From Planctomycetota bacterium (GTDB taxonomy: Bacteria > Planctomycetota > UBA1135 > GCA-002748355), in contig JACKHW010000014.1 in assembly GCA_020638795.1 (NCBI GenBank), forward strand, positions 1-62,924: 62,924 nucleotides of DNA, read 5' to 3'. The notes beneath the pieces are model-generated. The model had not been told where the DNA came from. It was given only the letters and a program-made list of their open reading frames with translations, and ran no database searches. Positions 61,804 to 62,924 of the stretch are shown here, piece by piece. Numbering within the stretch: the first letter of the stretch is position 1; every line of letters starts with the position of its first letter. A program made the position numbers and the translations under genes.

Positions 61804-62924
61804 ATGGACCTCGAACGACTCCGAGACATGGCCGAACACGGCGAGTTGCTGAAGGACTCGGCGCTGCGTCGCGTGGTTCGCGGGACGCTCGACGGTCGAT
61901 CCGTCATTCTCAAGGAGTACCGCATTCGCGGAGCGCTCGAGCGCACGCGAGCGCTGTGGTTACGGAGCCGCGCCCTCGTCGAAGCTCACAACCTGCGACG
62001 GGCCAGAAGCCGCGGGATCCGCTGCCCCGAGCCCCTCTTCACCCGGGTCGAGCGCGCACTTTCGCCCAGCGTGGCGTGGCTCGTGCTCGAGGATCTCGGA
62101 ACTGGCCAGAACGCCGACGAGCGACTTCGAGGCTTGATCTGCGAGCGTGAGCGAGTTCGCTTCGCCGAGCGCTGCGGAGCCTTCCTCGCGGACTGCGCGG
62201 CGCGCGGACTGAGGCACCGCGACCTGCATCTCGGCAATGTCTTCGTGACGAGCGACTCCGGCGCCATGGACGAACTCTTCGTCCTGGATCTGCATGCGGC
62301 GACCGTGCGACCACACCCGGTCCGGTTGGGACCGCACGACTTCGAACGCCTGTGGCTCTCGCTGCCGTGGCCCGAACGAGCGTGCGAACGTGAGGCGCTG
62401 TCACGCGCACTCGGGATCTCGGTGCAGCCCGAGCTCGCACGTCGTTGGCTCCGGAGGCATCTTCGAAGGCGCATCGACCGTGCGCTACGGCCGAGCGGCG
62501 CGTTCGTGCGCGTGGGCGGCGCCGAGTTCACGATGCTGCGTCGCTCGCTCGCACAGGGGCTCGAGGACCCGACCGCAGAATCGCTTCGCACGGCGATCTG
62601 CGAGGGTCGCGTGCTCAAGCGCGGGCGACGCGGCCTCGTCGTGCATGTCGAGGTGAGGGTGCACGACGGCGTCGACGCGGCCATCGCCAAGTCACGAAAG
62701 GAGGCTCGCTCGATCGAGAGTTGGATCCACGCCGAAGCGCTCGCGCTGCGCGACCTGCCGCACGCGCGCACGCTCGCGACACTGCGCGCTTCCGACTGCA
62801 GCGTGCTCGGCGTGCGGGCGAGCGACCGGTTCATCCTCAGCGAACGCGTCCAGCCGGAACGCATGATCGTCGATTGGCAAGGCGATGTGCGCCTCGTCGA
62901 CCGCCTCGCACGTCAGTTCGGACG
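61804..62924 (+). CDS. Kdo/WaaP-type lipopolysaccharide kinase, probably tandem, partial at the window edge
   Basis: Read to the last base, the frame encodes over 370 residues with no stop. The first domain has the N-lobe Lys37 (VILKEY) and Glu60, hinge WLVLEDLG, catalytic loop HRDLHLGN at 138-145, and Asp162 in LFVLDLHAATVRP, which matches the VIDLHRA of WaaP. From about 250 a second N-lobe-like stretch begins and runs off the edge. WaaP-type kinases phosphorylate LPS core heptose or Kdo. It is divergent from lptF/lptG. The second domain is inferred. Confidence 0.8.
   Translation, partial: MDLERLRDMAEHGELLKDSALRRVVRGTLDGRSVILKEYRIRGALERTRALWLRSRALVEAHNLRRARSRGIRCPEPLFTRVERALSPSVAWLVLEDLGTGQNADERLRGLICERERVRFAERCGAFLADCAARGLRHRDLHLGNVFVTSDSGAMDELFVLDLHAATVRPHPVRLGPHDFERLWLSLPWPERACEREALSRALGISVQPELARRWLRRHLRRRIDRALRPSGAFVRVGGAEFTMLRRSLAQGLEDPTAESLRTAICEGRVLKRGRRGLVVHVEVRVHDGVDAAIAKSRKEARSIESWIHAEALALRDLPHARTLATLRASDCSVLGVRASDRFILSERVQPERMIVDWQGDVRLVDRLARQFG

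Noticed and set aside
1..62924. CRISPR arrays, insertion sequences, tRNA and rRNA genes
   Set aside because: I looked for direct-repeat/spacer arrays, transposase motifs, terminal inverted repeats and cloverleaf patterns and found none that I can support.

Overview
The window is GC-rich, densely coded DNA from a Gram-negative bacterium. My best guess is a member of the Planctomycetota. The reasons are many secreted or lipidated proteins of no known family, a coiled-coil/propeller-rich proteome, a DUF58/VWA cluster, a giant propeller-type hybrid kinase, and two secreted proteins with a similar C-terminal domain. Genes for an LPS-type envelope (lptF/lptG-like permeases, a Kdo/WaaP-type kinase, a YdbH-YnbE-YdbL lipid-transport set) and for peptidoglycan (murA, an amidase) show a diderm cell. 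The phylum is inferred; no rRNA or tRNA gene was recognised here.

Left edge (1-1709): a less GC-rich, minus-strand reading frame, open to the window edge, encodes HAF-type repeats followed by an alpha/beta-hydrolase (lipase-like) domain. Its signal peptide lies in a different frame, separated by one extra base in a T6 run. Next come guaA and guaB (with an attenuator-like hairpin in the guaB leader), a four-gene LOG/membrane/DUF58/VWA operon, then on the plus strand a Gfo/Idh-SDR fusion, a GT4 glycosyltransferase, a hybrid histidine kinase and a lipoprotein. A 1063-residue lipoprotein of unknown function lies opposite.

Middle (20-47 kb): eno-ftsB leads into a translationally coupled beta-propeller gene and a small cysteine-peptidase-like gene; then a PhoX-like secreted protein. 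A long minus-strand run holds ffh, rpsP, an endonuclease-III-like protein with a histone-like tail, maf, prfA, a membrane protein, prmC, and a complete ydbH-ynbE-ydbL set. It is followed by a PPC-domain secreted protein and murA with a large insertion. After that come a YVTN propeller, an amidase/lipoprotein pair, an RluA-type pseudouridine synthase sharing a 22-base divergent promoter with a 905-residue envelope protein, and a CMD-family protein.

Right part (47.6-62.9 kb): a minus-strand signalling array (protein with four Myb/SANT-like repeats, STAS protein, PAS histidine kinase, single-domain response regulator, degenerate HD-type protein, lipoprotein), ptsI, a membrane coiled-coil protein, an SDR, a polytopic membrane protein, a secreted methyltransferase, two LptF/LptG permeases, and at the edge a WaaP-type kinase that seems to begin a second kinase domain.

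Two modes of translation start are visible. Some genes have clear GGAG/GGAGG sites. Others have no such site but a TANNNT-like hexamer only 5-8 bases before the start codon, as expected for leaderless mRNAs. ATGA/GTGA couplings are frequent. No intergenic stretch exceeds 300 bases; the longest is 298 bases before the YVTN gene. Many long opposite-strand frames occur because of the codon bias and are not genes.
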